Shown here: positions 1 to 10,938 of the stretch, in pieces
Numbering within the stretch: position 1 is the stretch's first letter
Layout of the letters: every line of letters begins with the position of its first letter
From: Paenibacillus sp. MMS20-IR301
Lineage (GTDB): Bacteria > Bacillota > Bacilli > Paenibacillales > Paenibacillaceae
NCBI RefSeq assembly: GCF_032302195.1
Contig: NZ_CP135275.1
Location: forward strand, 3,720,001 to 3,784,000
Direction of reading: 5' to 3'
Length of the DNA: 64,000 nt
Program-made: the position numbers and the translations under genes
The notes under the pieces: model-generated
The model's input: the letters and a program-made list of their open reading frames with translations, nothing else
Database searches by the model: none
Told to the model about the DNA's origin: nothing

Positions 1-3000
1 TGCTTCACCAGCCGCAGAAAGTCCCAGGGAATGAACGAGCATAGCCGTGAATTCAGCCCGCGTCACCGTCCGTCCCGGCTCGAACTTGTCTGCGCCGGTG
101 CCTTGAATAAGCAGCTTCGCCGCCAGCTCCTGTATAACCGCGCTCGCCCAATGAGCCTCCGGCACATCGGCGAAGCTCCGGTTCAGTTCCAGAACGGCAT
201 AGGTGCTGAAGTGGCTGACCTTGGCCGTTAATACTCCATTACGGTACTCCGCCTTAATATATTCCAGCTTCCCGTTATCGGCAATATAATAGAGGCCGCC
301 CCGCTTAACATCGAAGCCACCTGCAGCTGCCAGGCTCAGCGTGACCGGCGGATTGAATGCGGAGAGCGTCTCCGCCGCCCCGGATGTAGCGGCAGCCGAC
401 AAGCTGAAGGTATAGATATCCCCTTTCAAGGCAATCTCCGCATGAAGGCTTCCCGCAGCAGCGGCAATGCTGTCAGCCCCCTTGCTGCCCGGCGGTACGA
501 GATTCAGTGAGATTACACTGTCTTCACGTTGGTTCTCCGGCAGCTTGTTCAGCAGCTGGCGGAGCAGCTCCGCCGGAATCTGCAGCGCCAGCTTGCCGGA
601 TTTCACTTCCAGTGTATGGTCCGCCAGCTTGCGGATTACAGCAGAAGACAGCTGAATTTCCTGCACCTCCGCCTTGAGCTCCACAACAACGCGTCCTGCC
701 GCCTGATCAAGCGCCAGCATATCCGGCGTGAGAGTCAGCGTTCCGTCAGCAGGGGTTTGGGTTACAGTACTGCCGGAGGCGCTACTGCTGCTGACGATAT
801 CAATGCTGTTGCTATTGTTACCGCCGTTATTGCTCCCGTTATTTCCATTATTTCCGTTATTCCCGTTTCCGTCCGGATTACCGGGATTCTCAGGCTCGGG
901 ATTCCCCGGGTGCTCAGGATTTCCGGGTTCCTCAGCAACTTTCGTCAGCTTCACCAGCTTCGATTCGGCAGGCTGCAGGGTCAGCGCCCACGAGCCTGTA
1001 ATGGACGTTGTTTGACCTGTCCACAGGTCCTTCATCGTGTAGAATTCCGCGGCATCCAGTCCGGCGCGTGCGAGATTCACATTCTTCTCCGCCGGAGCTG
1101 TGGCGCTGTAGTTGAATACAGCCAGATAATAATCGCTGCCGTCCTGCAGCACGAAGGTATCTGCGGCATTCGCATTCGTGTTGCCTTCCAGCGGCTTGAA
1201 GGCCTGCCCCTTCAGGGCTACCCCAAGAATATCCGTATTGTTATACAAGGCCGTCATATATTCCTGCGCTTTGGCATCGTTCACATCATCCGAATCCAGC
1301 AGCACCGTTCCGGCAATAACACCGGAGTTCATCCGGCTGCGCGCTTCCGTCAGGCTGGCAGCACGGCTGAGCGCCAGATGATCGGGATCGGTGTAGGAAT
1401 AGATCGTTCCATTTTGCCAGAAGCCGTAAGTTAATGAATTCAGCATATATTCCGTCTCATTAATCCGGCCGAAGCTGTCGCAGGAGATGCGTCTGCTGTG
1501 CGCGTACTGGCTCGGGAAGATCGGTGCGATGGATTCACTGATGAACATGCTTCCGTCCAGCCGGTCCCGCACATAACCCATACCTTCATTATATGCCTGG
1601 ATTCCTGTCGTCACTTCCGGGTTGTAATGCTGCCCCTCCAGTGAGCCGTGAGTCAGGAAATCAAGCTTGATATAGGTGAAGCCAAGGCTCTTGAATTTGT
1701 CCAGGAAGTAATTCATCCGCAGTTGCGCTCCCGGATGTGTTACATCCAGCGGATAAGCTCCGTCCAGCGTCGGCAGGGGCTGGCCCGCAGCATCCTTCAG
1801 GACAATGTCGCCATACGTATACTGATTATTGGTACCTTCTACCGGCTGGTTCATATTGTTGCCCCAGTATACAAACGGTCCCCAGTAAATTCCCGCATGC
1901 TGGCCGTTGCCCTTGATCACTGCTACGGCATCGGCAAGCTGCCGGTCATTCAGATTATCCCAGTAAGAGTCCATATTAATGAATACATTGCCGTTGTTGC
2001 TGAACTTCTGCAGGTTCTCTTTGAAGTAGTTCGAGACGTCGACAACATCCTGGTAGGATAACGAGCTTTCATAAGCGCCCCAGCTGTTCCAGCCGACCGG
2101 CACACCTTGTGGCAGCGCCGGATTCAGCGCCAGCGGCGGGGCAATGACAGCATTGGCCCGGCCGTATTCCTCAAGACCGGTCCGGTAATCGCTGAACCCG
2201 CCGACCATAATCAGCGGCGAGGATACTTCCGTGCCGGTCAGGCTGCCGTGAGGCTGGGTATCACGGGTCACCTCACTTGCGGCACCGCCATAGACTGCCA
2301 GCTCATTGAGCTGATTAGCGGAGCCCTTCCAGTCAATGCCGGTTTTCCATGTGTCATGGGTTACCGAGCCAAGCACCAGCCCGCTGCGGGTAGCGTTATT
2401 GAATATAGCCGTCAGCTCGTAGCTGGTATCCGCCCGGTTCATGGTTTGGGATTTATAGCGGATCCAGGCATCGTTGTCAAAAGGCACTGTCAGCACCCGG
2501 TTATCCGCACTCGTGCCAACCGATACGCCACCCGCACGCTTCACGGTAACCGGTGACATATAATGGGTCTCTATCCCGGTGTCGCTGACGGCATCCAGCC
2601 GGGTCAGGAAATAATCCTTATCTTCATAAAATTTATAGACCTGCTTCAGCACCGGCTTGCCCGGCGAGGTATGAACCATAGCCAGCTCGATCCCTTTGCC
2701 GAAGCCGTCCTGAATTTCCACAGGTGCACCGGCACTGGCATGGCTCTCATAGCCTTTGCTGTCTATCAGGCTGCCGCCGGTCTTCATACTGCTGTAGACG
2801 CCCTCCAGCTTCTGTCCGTCCGCCCAGCTGTAGCCGGCCAGTCCGGTCTTGGAGTTCAGGGACACTTCATAGGCTGAGCCCGTTACCAGCAGGCCATAGG
2901 TATAGTCGGTAACCGTAATCGCCCCGTAGGTCTGCGTGCTGCCCGGTGTACCGAGATCCCACTCTTCTTCCCCGGGATTCTCCGGTCCGGTATTCACCGC

Positions 3001-4290
3001 CGGCTCTACGATAATCCGGTCCAGATCCGGCGCATACCAGTTGCCGTCTGTGAAGGTGATCGTATTCACACCTTCGTTCAGCGCAAGCGTAAGCTCATAG
3101 GTCCCTACTGTGTCCCAGTCAGCCGTCTTCGGCACCTCATAGTATTGCTCCGCGCCCCCGTTGCTACTTACATAGAAACTGCGCGGATCACCGGAAATAT
3201 AGGCTACCGTAATCTTGTAATCTCCAGCCACCGGGGCGGTAACCCCATTGAACGTCAAGGAGCTGCCGCCATTCAGATATCCGACCTTCTGGCCGCCGGA
3301 AGCCTTCGGACTGTCCGATACCCTGGCTTCTCCGGACAGTGTGTTGGCCGGCGCTTCCGCTTCATAGCTGAGCGTGAACGGAATCACTTCAATCTTGTCC
3401 ATATCAGGCGAATACCAGTTATGATCGGAGAAAGTGATTGTATTCAGCCCGGCCTGCAGAACCGCTTCTGCATCATACGTACCGACCGTATTCCAGCTGG
3501 CTGTCCGCGGCAGATCAAGCATTTCGTCCGGCCCCTGGTTCACCTGCATATATACAGGCCGGGGATCTCCGGATATATAAGAGATGCGGATCAGATACGT
3601 TCCGGCTGCCGGAACGGTAACATCCGTGAACTGCAGGGAGCTGTTCTGGTACAGATCGGTTACCTTCTGGCCGCCTGAGCTGACACTGCTGTCCGCAATC
3701 CTGGCCTTGCCGGTTACGAGATTCCCGGGTGCTTCAGCCTCAATTATGGTACCGCGCAGGTTCTTCACCCAATCGTCTCCGCCGCCTCCTTCACCAGGAC
3801 CGCTGGTGACAAGGCCGCCAATCACGATCTTATCGATATCTGGTGAATACCAGTTGTTGTCATCGATCAGGATAGTGTTCGCCCCGGCATTCAAGGTCAG
3901 CGTCAGCTCATAGGCACCCGCCGTGTCCCAGTCGGCCGTTCCCGGCGGTTCTTCGAACTGCACTGCCCCGCCGTTCGCACTGATATTGAACGGGCGGGGA
4001 TCACCGGAGAAATAATACACGGTAACTTTATAATCCCCTGCCGTGCTGACCGTCACCTGATTGAACAGCAGCGAGCTTCCCTGATACATGCCTCCGACCT
4101 TCCGGCCACCGGAAGCAGCCGGACTGTCCGACACTGAAGCGTTCCCGCTCAGCACATTCCCGTCAGCCTCAGCTTCATAAGTGTTCGAATCCTCCGCATG
4201 TACCGTCCGGGTGAACTGGCTTCCGCCAGCCCCTGCCAGGCAGATGACCATAAACAGCAGCATACATTTTTTCATTAACCGTCCAAGCAT
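1..4290 (-). CDS. Exported, SLH-anchored alpha-galactosidase-like protein with three CBM modules (partial, C-terminus beyond left edge)
   Basis: Open frame from ATG at 4290 (GGAGGG just upstream) to base 1: 1430 residues in the window with no stop. A signal peptide ends near VHA-ED (about residue 32). Three related CBM6/CBM35-like modules follow (to about 430), each with YEAEA-type openings, ASGG-KV and SGDPR motifs. A clan GH-D unit comes next: beta-sandwich, then a barrel starting at GVPVGWNSWG (about 730). By alignment to GH27/GH36 the nucleophile is Asp in IKLDF (about 875) and the acid/base is Asp in SCDSFG (about 935). After an Asn/Gly-rich linker the first SLH repeat begins (FADVPEAHW, about 1369) and is cut by the edge. 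The catalytic part resembles the cytoplasmic enzyme at 8806-10863, so this is probably the wall-bound outside partner. The exact glycosidic linkage cannot be read from sequence. Confidence 0.85.
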   Translation of the reverse strand, partial: MLGRLMKKCMLLFMVICLAGAGGSQFTRTVHAEDSNTYEAEADGNVLSGNASVSDSPAASGGRKVGGMYQGSSLLFNQVTVSTAGDYKVTVYYFSGDPRPFNISANGGAVQFEEPPGTADWDTAGAYELTLTLNAGANTILIDDNNWYSPDIDKIVIGGLVTSGPGEGGGGDDWVKNLRGTIIEAEAPGNLVTGKARIADSSVSSGGQKVTDLYQNSSLQFTDVTVPAAGTYLIRISYISGDPRPVYMQVNQGPDEMLDLPRTASWNTVGTYDAEAVLQAGLNTITFSDHNWYSPDMDKIEVIPFTLSYEAEAPANTLSGEARVSDSPKASGGQKVGYLNGGSSLTFNGVTAPVAGDYKITVAYISGDPRSFYVSSNGGAEQYYEVPKTADWDTVGTYELTLALNEGVNTITFTDGNWYAPDLDRIIVEPAVNTGPENPGEEEWDLGTPGSTQTYGAITVTDYTYGLLVTGSAYEVSLNSKTGLAGYSWADGQKLEGVYSSMKTGGSLIDSKGYESHASAGAPVEIQDGFGKGIELAMVHTSPGKPVLKQVYKFYEDKDYFLTRLDAVSDTGIETHYMSPVTVKRAGGVSVGTSADNRVLTVPFDNDAWIRYKSQTMNRADTSYELTAIFNNATRSGLVLGSVTHDTWKTGIDWKGSANQLNELAVYGGAASEVTRDTQPHGSLTGTEVSSPLIMVGGFSDYRTGLEEYGRANAVIAPPLALNPALPQGVPVGWNSWGAYESSLSYQDVVDVSNYFKENLQKFSNNGNVFINMDSYWDNLNDRQLADAVAVIKGNGQHAGIYWGPFVYWGNNMNQPVEGTNNQYTYGDIVLKDAAGQPLPTLDGAYPLDVTHPGAQLRMNYFLDKFKSLGFTYIKLDFLTHGSLEGQHYNPEVTTGIQAYNEGMGYVRDRLDGSMFISESIAPIFPSQYAHSRRISCDSFGRINETEYMLNSLTYGFWQNGTIYSYTDPDHLALSRAASLTEARSRMNSGVIAGTVLLDSDDVNDAKAQEYMTALYNNTDILGVALKGQAFKPLEGNTNANAADTFVLQDGSDYYLAVFNYSATAPAEKNVNLARAGLDAAEFYTMKDLWTGQTTSITGSWALTLQPAESKLVKLTKVAEEPGNPEHPGNPEPENPGNPDGNGNNGNNGNNGSNNGGNNSNSIDIVSSSSASGSTVTQTPADGTLTLTPDMLALDQAAGRVVVELKAEVQEIQLSSAVIRKLADHTLEVKSGKLALQIPAELLRQLLNKLPENQREDSVISLNLVPPGSKGADSIAAAAGSLHAEIALKGDIYTFSLSAAATSGAAETLSAFNPPVTLSLAAAGGFDVKRGGLYYIADNGKLEYIKAEYRNGVLTAKVSHFSTYAVLELNRSFADVPEAHWASAVIQELAAKLLIQGTGADKFEPGRTVTRAEFTAMLVHSLGLSAAGEA

Positions 4291-4323
4291 AACATCCCTC
4301 CGTTTAGTTATCTGATCAGCTCT

Positions 4324-4337
4324 TGTAATCGCTTTCC
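4324..4337 (-). promoter_or_regulatory. cre-like catabolite control site
   Basis: On the minus strand it reads GGAAAGCGATTACA, one mismatch (first base) from the Bacillus CcpA consensus TGNAANCGNWNNCW. It lies just downstream of the predicted -10 of the SLH galactosidase, a position where CcpA binding would block transcription. Related sites precede several other units of this window. Confidence 0.5.
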
Positions 4338-4343
4338 AAGCTA

Positions 4344-4403
4344 ATTGTAAAAACCCGGAGGGCAATGTTCCATATCGCAATCTTATGATTCATAAGGGAA
4401 ATC
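4344..4403 (-). promoter_or_regulatory. Promoter of the SLH galactosidase with direct-repeat AraC-type operator
   Basis: The predicted -10 is TACAAT (4344-4349); 17 bp upstream is a poor -35, TGGAAC (4367-4372). Overlapping and extending upstream are two direct half-sites, GATTGCGATATGG (4370-4382) and GATTTCCCTTATG (4391-4403), offset by 21 bp, about two helix turns. The same layout occurs before the gene at 10863. A weak -35 next to repeated half-sites is typical of activation by an AraC-type protein; the neighbouring response regulator (4421-5959) is the obvious candidate by inference. Confidence 0.5.
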
Positions 4404-4420
4404 ATCTTTCTTGGCTGCAC

Positions 4421-5959
4421 TCAAATATTTTTGCGGAACTCATTCGGAGTAACCCCCTGATTCTTCAAGAACAGGGAGATGAAATAAGACGTGCTCTCGT
4501 AGCCGACGCGCTGGGCGATATCCTGGATTTTGAGCGAGCCGTCCGCGAGCAGCTCCTTCGCCTTGCCGAGCCGGATGCGGGTCAGATAATCATGAATCGT
4601 CATGCCGGTCTTGTCCTTGAAGATCGAGCGCAAATAATTCGGCGACAGATACACCTGCTCCGACAGGCTGTTGATCGTAATCGGCGTATCATAATGCTGG
4701 TCGATCACGGTGCGGACCTTGTGGACGAGCTTCGCATTTTTGTCCATAAACCGCTCACCGAGCATGCTCACCGCAGCCTCCGCCGTGCCCAGAATCAGAC
4801 CCTCGATCTCATGCAGCGTCAGCGCATTATAGATAGAATGATACAGCTCTGCCCGCTTGAAGCCTTCAGGCGCCGGCTCGTGCAGCTCCAGCAGCTCGCC
4901 GGCCAGCTCAATGGCCCGGTCACAGATGATTTTGGGCTTAATCCGCAGTGCGGCCAGTCCGGCGAAATACCGGTGAAGCAGCTGTGCTGCCTGTTCGAAG
5001 TCCAGCTGGTGGATCGCCTCGAACCATTCCTTCCGCTCAAACGGCGGCAGCTGTTCGCTGTAGAACCGGTCACGAACCTTGGCGCCATGTATGACTTTAC
5101 CTGCACCTTCATAGAAACGTTCAGCCAGAATTACACGCGTCTCTTCGTACAGCTTATGGAGATCAGGGAGTAAAGCTTCCTGCCCGCCGACCGCAGCGGT
5201 TACCGTGAAATCCAGCGCCCGGCTCATCGCTCCGGCAAGATCCTCCCAGGCATAATGGCCCGGCTGCTTCGCAGCTTCCATATAGACGCCTGTCTCCCCT
5301 TCTTTATAGGGGACAAAGACAGTATTCAGGTTCTTCAGCTTGAAGTAATGCTCCAGATAAACCGTCAGCCTGCCCATCCACTCCTCCAGACTCTGCTGCT
5401 CTGCTTCCGCCTCTTTGGGGTCAACACTGAACAAGGCCAGGGCATACCGGGTCGTCTCCGGCTGGCGGGCCAGCAGGCTGAAGCTGTTCGCAAGTCCGGC
5501 GGCATGCTGCGGATTTTTTTCACCGGACAGCTCCTTCAGAATCTTGGCTTTGGCTGCTTCTACCGACTTAAGCTTTAACCGGGATTCCTCGCAGAGCTGC
5601 TTCACTTTTGTGATAACGCTCTCAATTTCCTGCAGATCCAGCGGCTTCAGCAGATATCCGACAGCTCCGGCATGCAGCGCAGACTTCACGTAATGGAATT
5701 CATCATGCCCGGTCAGAAACATCACCTGAATCCAGTCATAACGTTCGTGCAGGGCCGCCGCAAGATCTATGCCATTCATAATGGGCATCTGCACATCGGT
5801 AAGCACAATGTCCGGCCGGATCGCATCTATTTTCTCCAGGGCATCCCTGCCGTTGCCGGCGGTGCCGGCGACATAGAGTCCCATCTCTTCCCAGCGTATA
5901 TAGTCTCTCAGCGTCTCAAGCTCAAGTGCTTCATCATCTACCAGAAAAATACTGTACAC
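4421..5959 (-). CDS. YesN-like response regulator with AraC-type DNA-binding domain (orphan)
   Basis: 512 residues. The N-terminal receiver domain has acidic residues D8/D9, phospho-acceptor D55 in VLTDVQMP and the conserved Lys in YLLKPLD. The last 100 residues are a double helix-turn-helix of AraC type (LSEQVYLSPNYLRSIFKDK and AQRVGYESTSYFISLFLK). The start is GTG at 5959, preceded by AGGGGG at 7 nt. No histidine kinase gene is adjacent, unlike the two other response regulators in this window. It lies between the GH95 operon and the SLH galactosidase, whose promoters share a direct-repeat operator, so it probably activates this alpha-galactoside/fucoside cluster. A TATAAT is present at 5996-6001, with a weak -35. 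Confidence 0.9.
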   Translation of the reverse strand: MYSIFLVDDEALELETLRDYIRWEEMGLYVAGTAGNGRDALEKIDAIRPDIVLTDVQMPIMNGIDLAAALHERYDWIQVMFLTGHDEFHYVKSALHAGAVGYLLKPLDLQEIESVITKVKQLCEESRLKLKSVEAAKAKILKELSGEKNPQHAAGLANSFSLLARQPETTRYALALFSVDPKEAEAEQQSLEEWMGRLTVYLEHYFKLKNLNTVFVPYKEGETGVYMEAAKQPGHYAWEDLAGAMSRALDFTVTAAVGGQEALLPDLHKLYEETRVILAERFYEGAGKVIHGAKVRDRFYSEQLPPFERKEWFEAIHQLDFEQAAQLLHRYFAGLAALRIKPKIICDRAIELAGELLELHEPAPEGFKRAELYHSIYNALTLHEIEGLILGTAEAAVSMLGERFMDKNAKLVHKVRTVIDQHYDTPITINSLSEQVYLSPNYLRSIFKDKTGMTIHDYLTRIRLGKAKELLADGSLKIQDIAQRVGYESTSYFISLFLKNQGVTPNEFRKNI

Positions 5960-6099
5960 CGGAGTTCCCCCTCTTTGCTGCTGTCATCTAACCTGATTAT
6001 ATTTTGTTTCCGGCCCCCCTGGCGATGCTTCTGGCCAATGAAAGTCATTTTCCGGCATCGATCGTTAATTAGGAGTATACCGCTCAGCAGCAGTTCTCG

Positions 6100-6330
6100 T
6101 CGATGGAAGGGATTAACTGGGGTATCTGGGTATCTAGCAGTTGGAAAAACGTACCTTAATTTAGCTGCTTTGGCCCGTTTGCGGCAATTAGATGGATAAA
6201 CGTCATTTAATTTCATCTGTTTCAGCTATTCCGGGTAGTATAGCTTAAATTAAGTGCTGTTTTTCCACCTGTTGTTTGAGAATGACCCATCCGTTCACTA
6301 GCAAGTGGAGGAAATCCAACTAATTCCAGG
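6100..6330. repeat. Intergenic region with dispersed GTTGGAAAAA/CACTTAATT-type repeats
   Basis: The gap 5960-6411 has no convincing gene. It holds several short repeats in both orientations: GTTGGAAAAACGTACCTTAA near 6129, ATGGATAAACGTCATTTAAT near 6191, and an inverted copy around 6243-6280. Similar units lie at 41090-41300. They look like a noncoding dispersed repeat family; function unknown. Confidence 0.5.
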
Positions 6331-6411
6331 CAGAACTGCAGTCAACCCTAGCCGGTGCAGTTCCTGGTGTATTTATCCGCCTCCACGGAGTAATCCTTCC
6401 TAATACATTAC

Positions 6412-6438
6412 AAAAACGGGGGCAAACTGCGCCCCCGT
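6412..6438 (-). terminator. Rho-independent terminator after the GH95 gene
   Basis: On the minus strand an 8-bp GC stem (ACGGGGGC/GCCCCCGT) with a 7-nt loop is followed directly by TTTTTG. It sits 4 bp past the GH95 stop codon and ends the operon before the response regulator gene. Confidence 0.9.
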
Positions 6439-6442
6439 CCCC

Positions 6443-8788
6443 TTATGATAACAGCTCAAGTGTGCTGTCCAATGTATAGCTTCCGCCTTCTTCCGCCAGG
6501 AAGGAAGCCCTAACCCCGCCCCAGCGTACCGTCACTGTTCCTGGAGAGAACGTACGCACTTCAGCTGACTTCAGCCGGCCGTTCTCCCAGGTAATGTCCA
6601 CTTCCGCGTTGCCCCTGGCCCGCAGCCCGGATACCGCTCCGGTGCTCCAGGCGGCCGGAAGGGCAGGCAGCAGATGAATCTCGTCGGCATGGCTCTGCAG
6701 CAGCATCTCGGCAATGACTGCTGTACCGCCGAAATTCCCGTCGATGACGAAGATATTGCTCTCTGCCCCGGCTATTCCCGATTTGGAATAGGTGAACAGA
6801 TTATCGAAGCAGAGGCCGCCGATCAGGTGCGAGATATGCTTATAGGCCTTCTCCCCGTCATGCAGCCTGGCAAAGCCGAGGCCGAACAGAGCCGCCGTGA
6901 ACTCCACATCCTCCAGCTCATTCTGGAGCATCCGGTTCTCAAGCATCACTCGGGCTGCCCGGCTAAGCTCCGGTGTCCGGCCGGGAGTAATCTGGCTGGC
7001 CGGATACAGGGCGAACAGATGAGAGAGATGCCGGTGCTCCGGCTGGGCCTCCTCGTAATCCTCCAGCCATTCCTGCAGCTGGCCCTTCTTGCCGATTCTA
7101 AGCGGCGGCAGCTTGGCTATGGCCTCCTGCAGCGTCCGCTGGAACTCTTCGTCCTGCTCCAGTGTCTCTGCTGACATCAGGCAGAATTCGAACAGCTCCC
7201 GGACCAGAATCTGATCCAGTGTCGTTCCCATTGACAGCTGCTGTGCCCCCTCTCCGGAATCACCGGGGTAGAAGCTGTTCTCCGGTGAATTGGACGGGCC
7301 GGTCACCAGCCAGCCGTACTTGGGATGGACACACATATAGTCCAGGAAGAACGCTGCCGCTTCCTTGAGCACGGGATAAGCCTGCTGCTCCAGGAAACCA
7401 CGGTCCCGGCTGAATTCATAATGCTGCATCAGATGTGCAGCCAGCCATAGTCCGCCGGTGACATTAAGCCCCCATGAAGTCTCCCAGCCCGGAAGCGTGA
7501 ATCCCCAGACATTCGAGAAGACATGGGCGACCCAGCCTCTGCTGCCATACAGCCCGCTTGCAGTCGATTTTCCGGCCTGCGCCAGCTCTTCAATATACCG
7601 CATCAGCGGAAGATGGCTGTCCCCCAGATTGATTACCTCTGTAGGGTAATAGTTCATCTGCGTGTTGACATCTAGGTGATAGTCACAGCTCCAGCCCATC
7701 CGGCAGGCTTCACCGTCATTCCAGATGCCCTGCAGATGCAGCGGCAGCGGCGAGTCCGCCCGGGAGCCGGCGATCGTCAGATATCGCCCGTACTGCAGGA
7801 ACAGCGCGAACAGCTGCGGATCACCCCCGCCGCCCTGAGCCAGAGACTGAATCCGCTGATCGGTAGGAAGCTCCGCACTGTCCGTACAGCCCAGGTCAAG
7901 CTTTACCTTGTCATATTCCCGGCGGTAATCGGCAATATGCCCTGCTCTCAGCAGCTCATAGCCCTTCTCTTCCGCCTCTGCAAGGATGCTGCGGCTCCCG
8001 GCCTCCCAGTCCCGGCCGGTACGGCGGTAATCTGTACTTACGGCGAAGTAGATCTTGGCTTCATCCGCTCCGGCAACTGTCAGCCGGCCGTCCCGGCTAT
8101 GAATAGCACCGCCGGTTATTATCACTTTGACCAGGCCTTTGGCAAGCACGCCGCAAGTCCCGTTACTGTGTATGGCTTCGGTTGCCTGACTGCTGAATTC
8201 CAGCGTATCGCCATTTACGGGCAGCACCGTGAACGATTCCGTCCCATTCACCAGACTCAGCGTAAAGGATACTGCACCCGGCCTGCTGCTCCAGATTCTT
8301 GACGCCACCAGATCGCCTGCATGCGAAGCGAAGACCTCACGGTGCAGCGCTGCATCCCGGCCCTGATACACGGCTCCGGCCACCGCATGACTCAGATCGA
8401 GCTCCCGCCGGAAGGAGCCGGCGCCTTCTGAATCCTCCGCCGCCGGCTGCACCCGCTCCGTTCCCGCGAATTCAATTACCACCTCGCATAATCCGAGGTT
8501 CGTGCCGAAATTCTGTTTCTCCGGCTGCAGATGCTGCTTGGCGAGGCGGTCGCCTGCCTCGTAATCTCCGCTGAAGAAATGCTGGCGCATTGCTTCAAGC
8601 GCATCCTTGCCGCCTCCGGAAGCAGGTACCGGGTCGGTCTGTCCCGACCAGTAGGTGACCTCGCTCATGCTCCACACTTCTCGGTGCGGGGCAGCCATCA
8701 CAACGGCTCCCAATCTGCCGTTGCCCAGCGGCAGTCCCTGCGCCCAGTTAACCGCAGGCGTGGAGTACCACAATCTATAGTCGTTCAT
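6443..8788 (-). CDS. GH95 family alpha-L-fucosidase (or alpha-L-galactosidase), cytoplasmic
   Basis: 781 residues from ATG at 8788. An in-frame ATG at 8809 overlaps the upstream stop (ATGA), but the 8788 start has AAGGAG 8 nt upstream and begins with the family-typical [14 protein letters not shown]95 marks are the N-terminal [10 protein letters not shown] motif, the Asn pair in [10 protein letters not shown] (base region), Glu in SPENSFY (general acid) and Asp in [10 protein letters not shown]. No signal peptide, so it acts on imported oligosaccharide. GH95 enzymes are inverting and usually remove alpha-1,2-linked L-fucose; some remove L-galactose, and sequence alone does not decide. It is translationally coupled to the galactosidase gene upstream. 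Confidence 0.9.
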   Translation of the reverse strand: MNDYRLWYSTPAVNWAQGLPLGNGRLGAVVMAAPHREVWSMSEVTYWSGQTDPVPASGGGKDALEAMRQHFFSGDYEAGDRLAKQHLQPEKQNFGTNLGLCEVVIEFAGTERVQPAAEDSEGAGSFRRELDLSHAVAGAVYQGRDAALHREVFASHAGDLVASRIWSSRPGAVSFTLSLVNGTESFTVLPVNGDTLEFSSQATEAIHSNGTCGVLAKGLVKVIITGGAIHSRDGRLTVAGADEAKIYFAVSTDYRRTGRDWEAGSRSILAEAEEKGYELLRAGHIADYRREYDKVKLDLGCTDSAELPTDQRIQSLAQGGGGDPQLFALFLQYGRYLTIAGSRADSPLPLHLQGIWNDGEACRMGWSCDYHLDVNTQMNYYPTEVINLGDSHLPLMRYIEELAQAGKSTASGLYGSRGWVAHVFSNVWGFTLPGWETSWGLNVTGGLWLAAHLMQHYEFSRDRGFLEQQAYPVLKEAAAFFLDYMCVHPKYGWLVTGPSNSPENSFYPGDSGEGAQQLSMGTTLDQILVRELFEFCLMSAETLEQDEEFQRTLQEAIAKLPPLRIGKKGQLQEWLEDYEEAQPEHRHLSHLFALYPASQITPGRTPELSRAARVMLENRMLQNELEDVEFTAALFGLGFARLHDGEKAYKHISHLIGGLCFDNLFTYSKSGIAGAESNIFVIDGNFGGTAVIAEMLLQSHADEIHLLPALPAAWSTGAVSGLRARGNAEVDITWENGRLKSAEVRTFSPGTVTVRWGGVRASFLAEEGGSYTLDSTLELLS

Positions 8789-8805
8789 CCCGCATTCTCC
8801 TTCTG

Positions 8806-10863
8806 TCATGTCTTTGCAATCAGCTTGTAAATCTTCGACTCGGCCGGTTCCAGTGCTACTGCCAGCACGCCTTCAGACACTTCTCCCTGCCGGCCTTCCC
8901 ACAGATCATGAATCAGGTAGGTGGCCTTGGCATTCAGCCCGGCACGCGCAAGAGAAACGGATTTATGCGCCGCCTGTGCCGCATCGAAGTTGAAGACGGC
9001 CAGATAGAAAGCCTCTTCTTCGGCAGCTTCCAGCACGAACACATCGGAAGCCCCTTCCCCCAGATCGCCTTCCACCGGCCGGAATGTCTTACCAAGCCGG
9101 GCTACATTCATAATTTCCTTATTGCCCAGCCACGCCTTGGCCCGGGCCGCCGCTTCCTCCTTGCGGAAATCATCGCCCAGCAGCAGAACCGTGCCTGCAA
9201 TGACTGAGGCGGTCAGCCGGCTTCTTCCCTCATGCCAGCCCGTAGGCTCCTGGTTGAAGCTCTTGTAGATGACCGAATGATCGGGGTCATTATAGCGGTA
9301 CAGCGTATGATTCATCCACCAGCCATGCGTCAGCGAGTTGAGCAGATACTCGGTATCCTGTAGCGTACCGAAGACATCGCAGGATACGCGGCGGCTGTGT
9401 GCAAAAGCATACGGAAACAGCGGAGCAATCGACAGATTAATAAAGAACGGGCGGCCGGCAGCTTCCGGTGAGAGCTTGTTCTGCAAGTACGACATTCCGT
9501 AATGATAAGCGGCAATTCCGGTGGTGATCTCCGGATTGTAGTGCTGCCCCTCCAGTGCCCCATGAGCCAGGAAGTCCAGCTTAATATACTCAAACCCTTC
9601 GTTGATGAACTTGTCCGTGAACCAGTCCATTCTCAGCAGATTGCCCGGATGCGTCGGATCGATGGCCAGACCGCCATCCACATCCGGCAGCACCTCACCT
9701 TCGCTGTCCCGCAGCAGAATATCGCTGTACGTATATTTGCCGCCTGTCCCTTCAACCTCCTTGCTGAACTGGGCCGGGCTGCCCCAGAAGGCAAACGGTG
9801 TCCAGTATGTTCCCGGCTTATGGCCGTTTTGCCGCACCCGGTTCAGTGCATCCTCCATTTCAGCAGGGGTCAGCTGATCCCAGAAAGCGTCGAAGTTAAT
9901 ATACAGCGTGTCCTCATTATGGAATCCGAGCGGCTGCACTTCCTTGCCCAGGAAATCGCTGGTGGAGGTGTACAGATCATAGTCCAGATTAGTCATTGCG
10001 GCAGACCAGCTGTTCCAGCCGAACGGCACACCGCCGCTCCAGGGAAGCGGGGCTTCGATCCAGGTATTCGCCTGCCCGTAGGCTTCCAGCCCTTCTCTGT
10101 AATCCTCGTAGAATCCGAGCCAGACCAGCGGTGATTCCACGCGGGTCCCTTTGACATATCCGTGCGGCTGGAAGTCACGGGTCAGCTCGCCTGCGGCACC
10201 GCCGTACAGCTCCAGTTCCCCGATTCCCCCATCAGCTCCGCTCTTCACCTTAATTCCCGTCTTCCATACCTTATGGCTGAGGGAGCCGAGAATAATTCCC
10301 CGGCGGCTGTCCTGCCGGAACAATGCCGTTACTTCATAGCTCTCCGTCTGCAGCGGCGGCTTGAGCACCGTATATCTGACCCATTTGTCATTGTCAAAAG
10401 GTACCCGGAGCACACGGACATCCGCCGGCCCGGTTTCCCCTTCCAGAGCGATGCCGGCGGATTGAATGACTGCCAGACGGTTCGTCCGCAGCCCTGTATC
10501 ACTGAGAATCACAGCCTGAAGCAGGATGAACGGGGATTGCTCATAAATATAGAAATGCTGCTCCAGCTGCGGAAGCTCTGCCGATTCATGCAGCACCGTC
10601 AGATGCACCCCTCTGCCGAATCCGTCCCGGACAATTTCGCTCTTCTCCTTCAGCTGATGATGCTCGTAGCTTCCGGTATGCACTTCCCGGCCGTTCCAGC
10701 GGTAGGCGCTGCGCATCCCCTTCACTGCGGAAGCAGTGCTGCCTGTGCAGGCTGCCTCCCCTGTGGCCAGATCAAGTTCCAGCTCCAGCAGGCCATTATT
10801 TATACGGACCAGAGCCCCCTCTGTAAGTTCCACTTGTACGGCATATTCGCTGTCAGTTCGCAT
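8806..10863 (-). CDS. Clan GH-D alpha-galactosidase-like enzyme (GH27/GH36 type), cytoplasmic
   Basis: 685 residues, ATG preceded by GGGAGG at 6 nt. An N-terminal beta-sandwich (about 1-270) leads to a barrel starting at [10 protein letters not shown]. The nucleophile is Asp in IKLDFLAHG and the acid/base is Asp in SCDVFG by family analogy. The C-terminal beta domain ends [10 protein letters not shown], as in the catalytic part of the SLH protein at 1-4290, its evident paralogue. No signal peptide or anchor, so it works inside the cell. First gene of a two-gene operon with GH95 from its own promoter at about 10940. The subfamily belongs to a divergent branch of clan GH-D, so substrate detail is uncertain. 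Confidence 0.85.
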   Translation of the reverse strand: MRTDSEYAVQVELTEGALVRINNGLLELELDLATGEAACTGSTASAVKGMRSAYRWNGREVHTGSYEHHQLKEKSEIVRDGFGRGVHLTVLHESAELPQLEQHFYIYEQSPFILLQAVILSDTGLRTNRLAVIQSAGIALEGETGPADVRVLRVPFDNDKWVRYTVLKPPLQTESYEVTALFRQDSRRGIILGSLSHKVWKTGIKVKSGADGGIGELELYGGAAGELTRDFQPHGYVKGTRVESPLVWLGFYEDYREGLEAYGQANTWIEAPLPWSGGVPFGWNSWSAAMTNLDYDLYTSTSDFLGKEVQPLGFHNEDTLYINFDAFWDQLTPAEMEDALNRVRQNGHKPGTYWTPFAFWGSPAQFSKEVEGTGGKYTYSDILLRDSEGEVLPDVDGGLAIDPTHPGNLLRMDWFTDKFINEGFEYIKLDFLAHGALEGQHYNPEITTGIAAYHYGMSYLQNKLSPEAAGRPFFINLSIAPLFPYAFAHSRRVSCDVFGTLQDTEYLLNSLTHGWWMNHTLYRYNDPDHSVIYKSFNQEPTGWHEGRSRLTASVIAGTVLLLGDDFRKEEAAARAKAWLGNKEIMNVARLGKTFRPVEGDLGEGASDVFVLEAAEEEAFYLAVFNFDAAQAAHKSVSLARAGLNAKATYLIHDLWEGRQGEVSEGVLAVALEPAESKIYKLIAKT

Positions 10864-10938
10864 GATTTGCCTCCCTATTATGCGTTATGAACCCTGCAGC
10901 GGCAGATCACCCGGACCGCCTGCGCAAAGTCTGATCTC

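Noticed and set aside
529..1434. Plus-strand open frame of 301 codons
   Set aside because: It is the complement of the SLH galactosidase frame, with Arg/Gln/Leu-rich composition typical of a shadow frame and no ribosome site or family motifs.
5938..6216. Minus-strand open frame of 92 codons upstream of the response regulator
   Set aside because: It overlaps the dispersed repeats and promoter, shows no protein features, and has no ribosome site.
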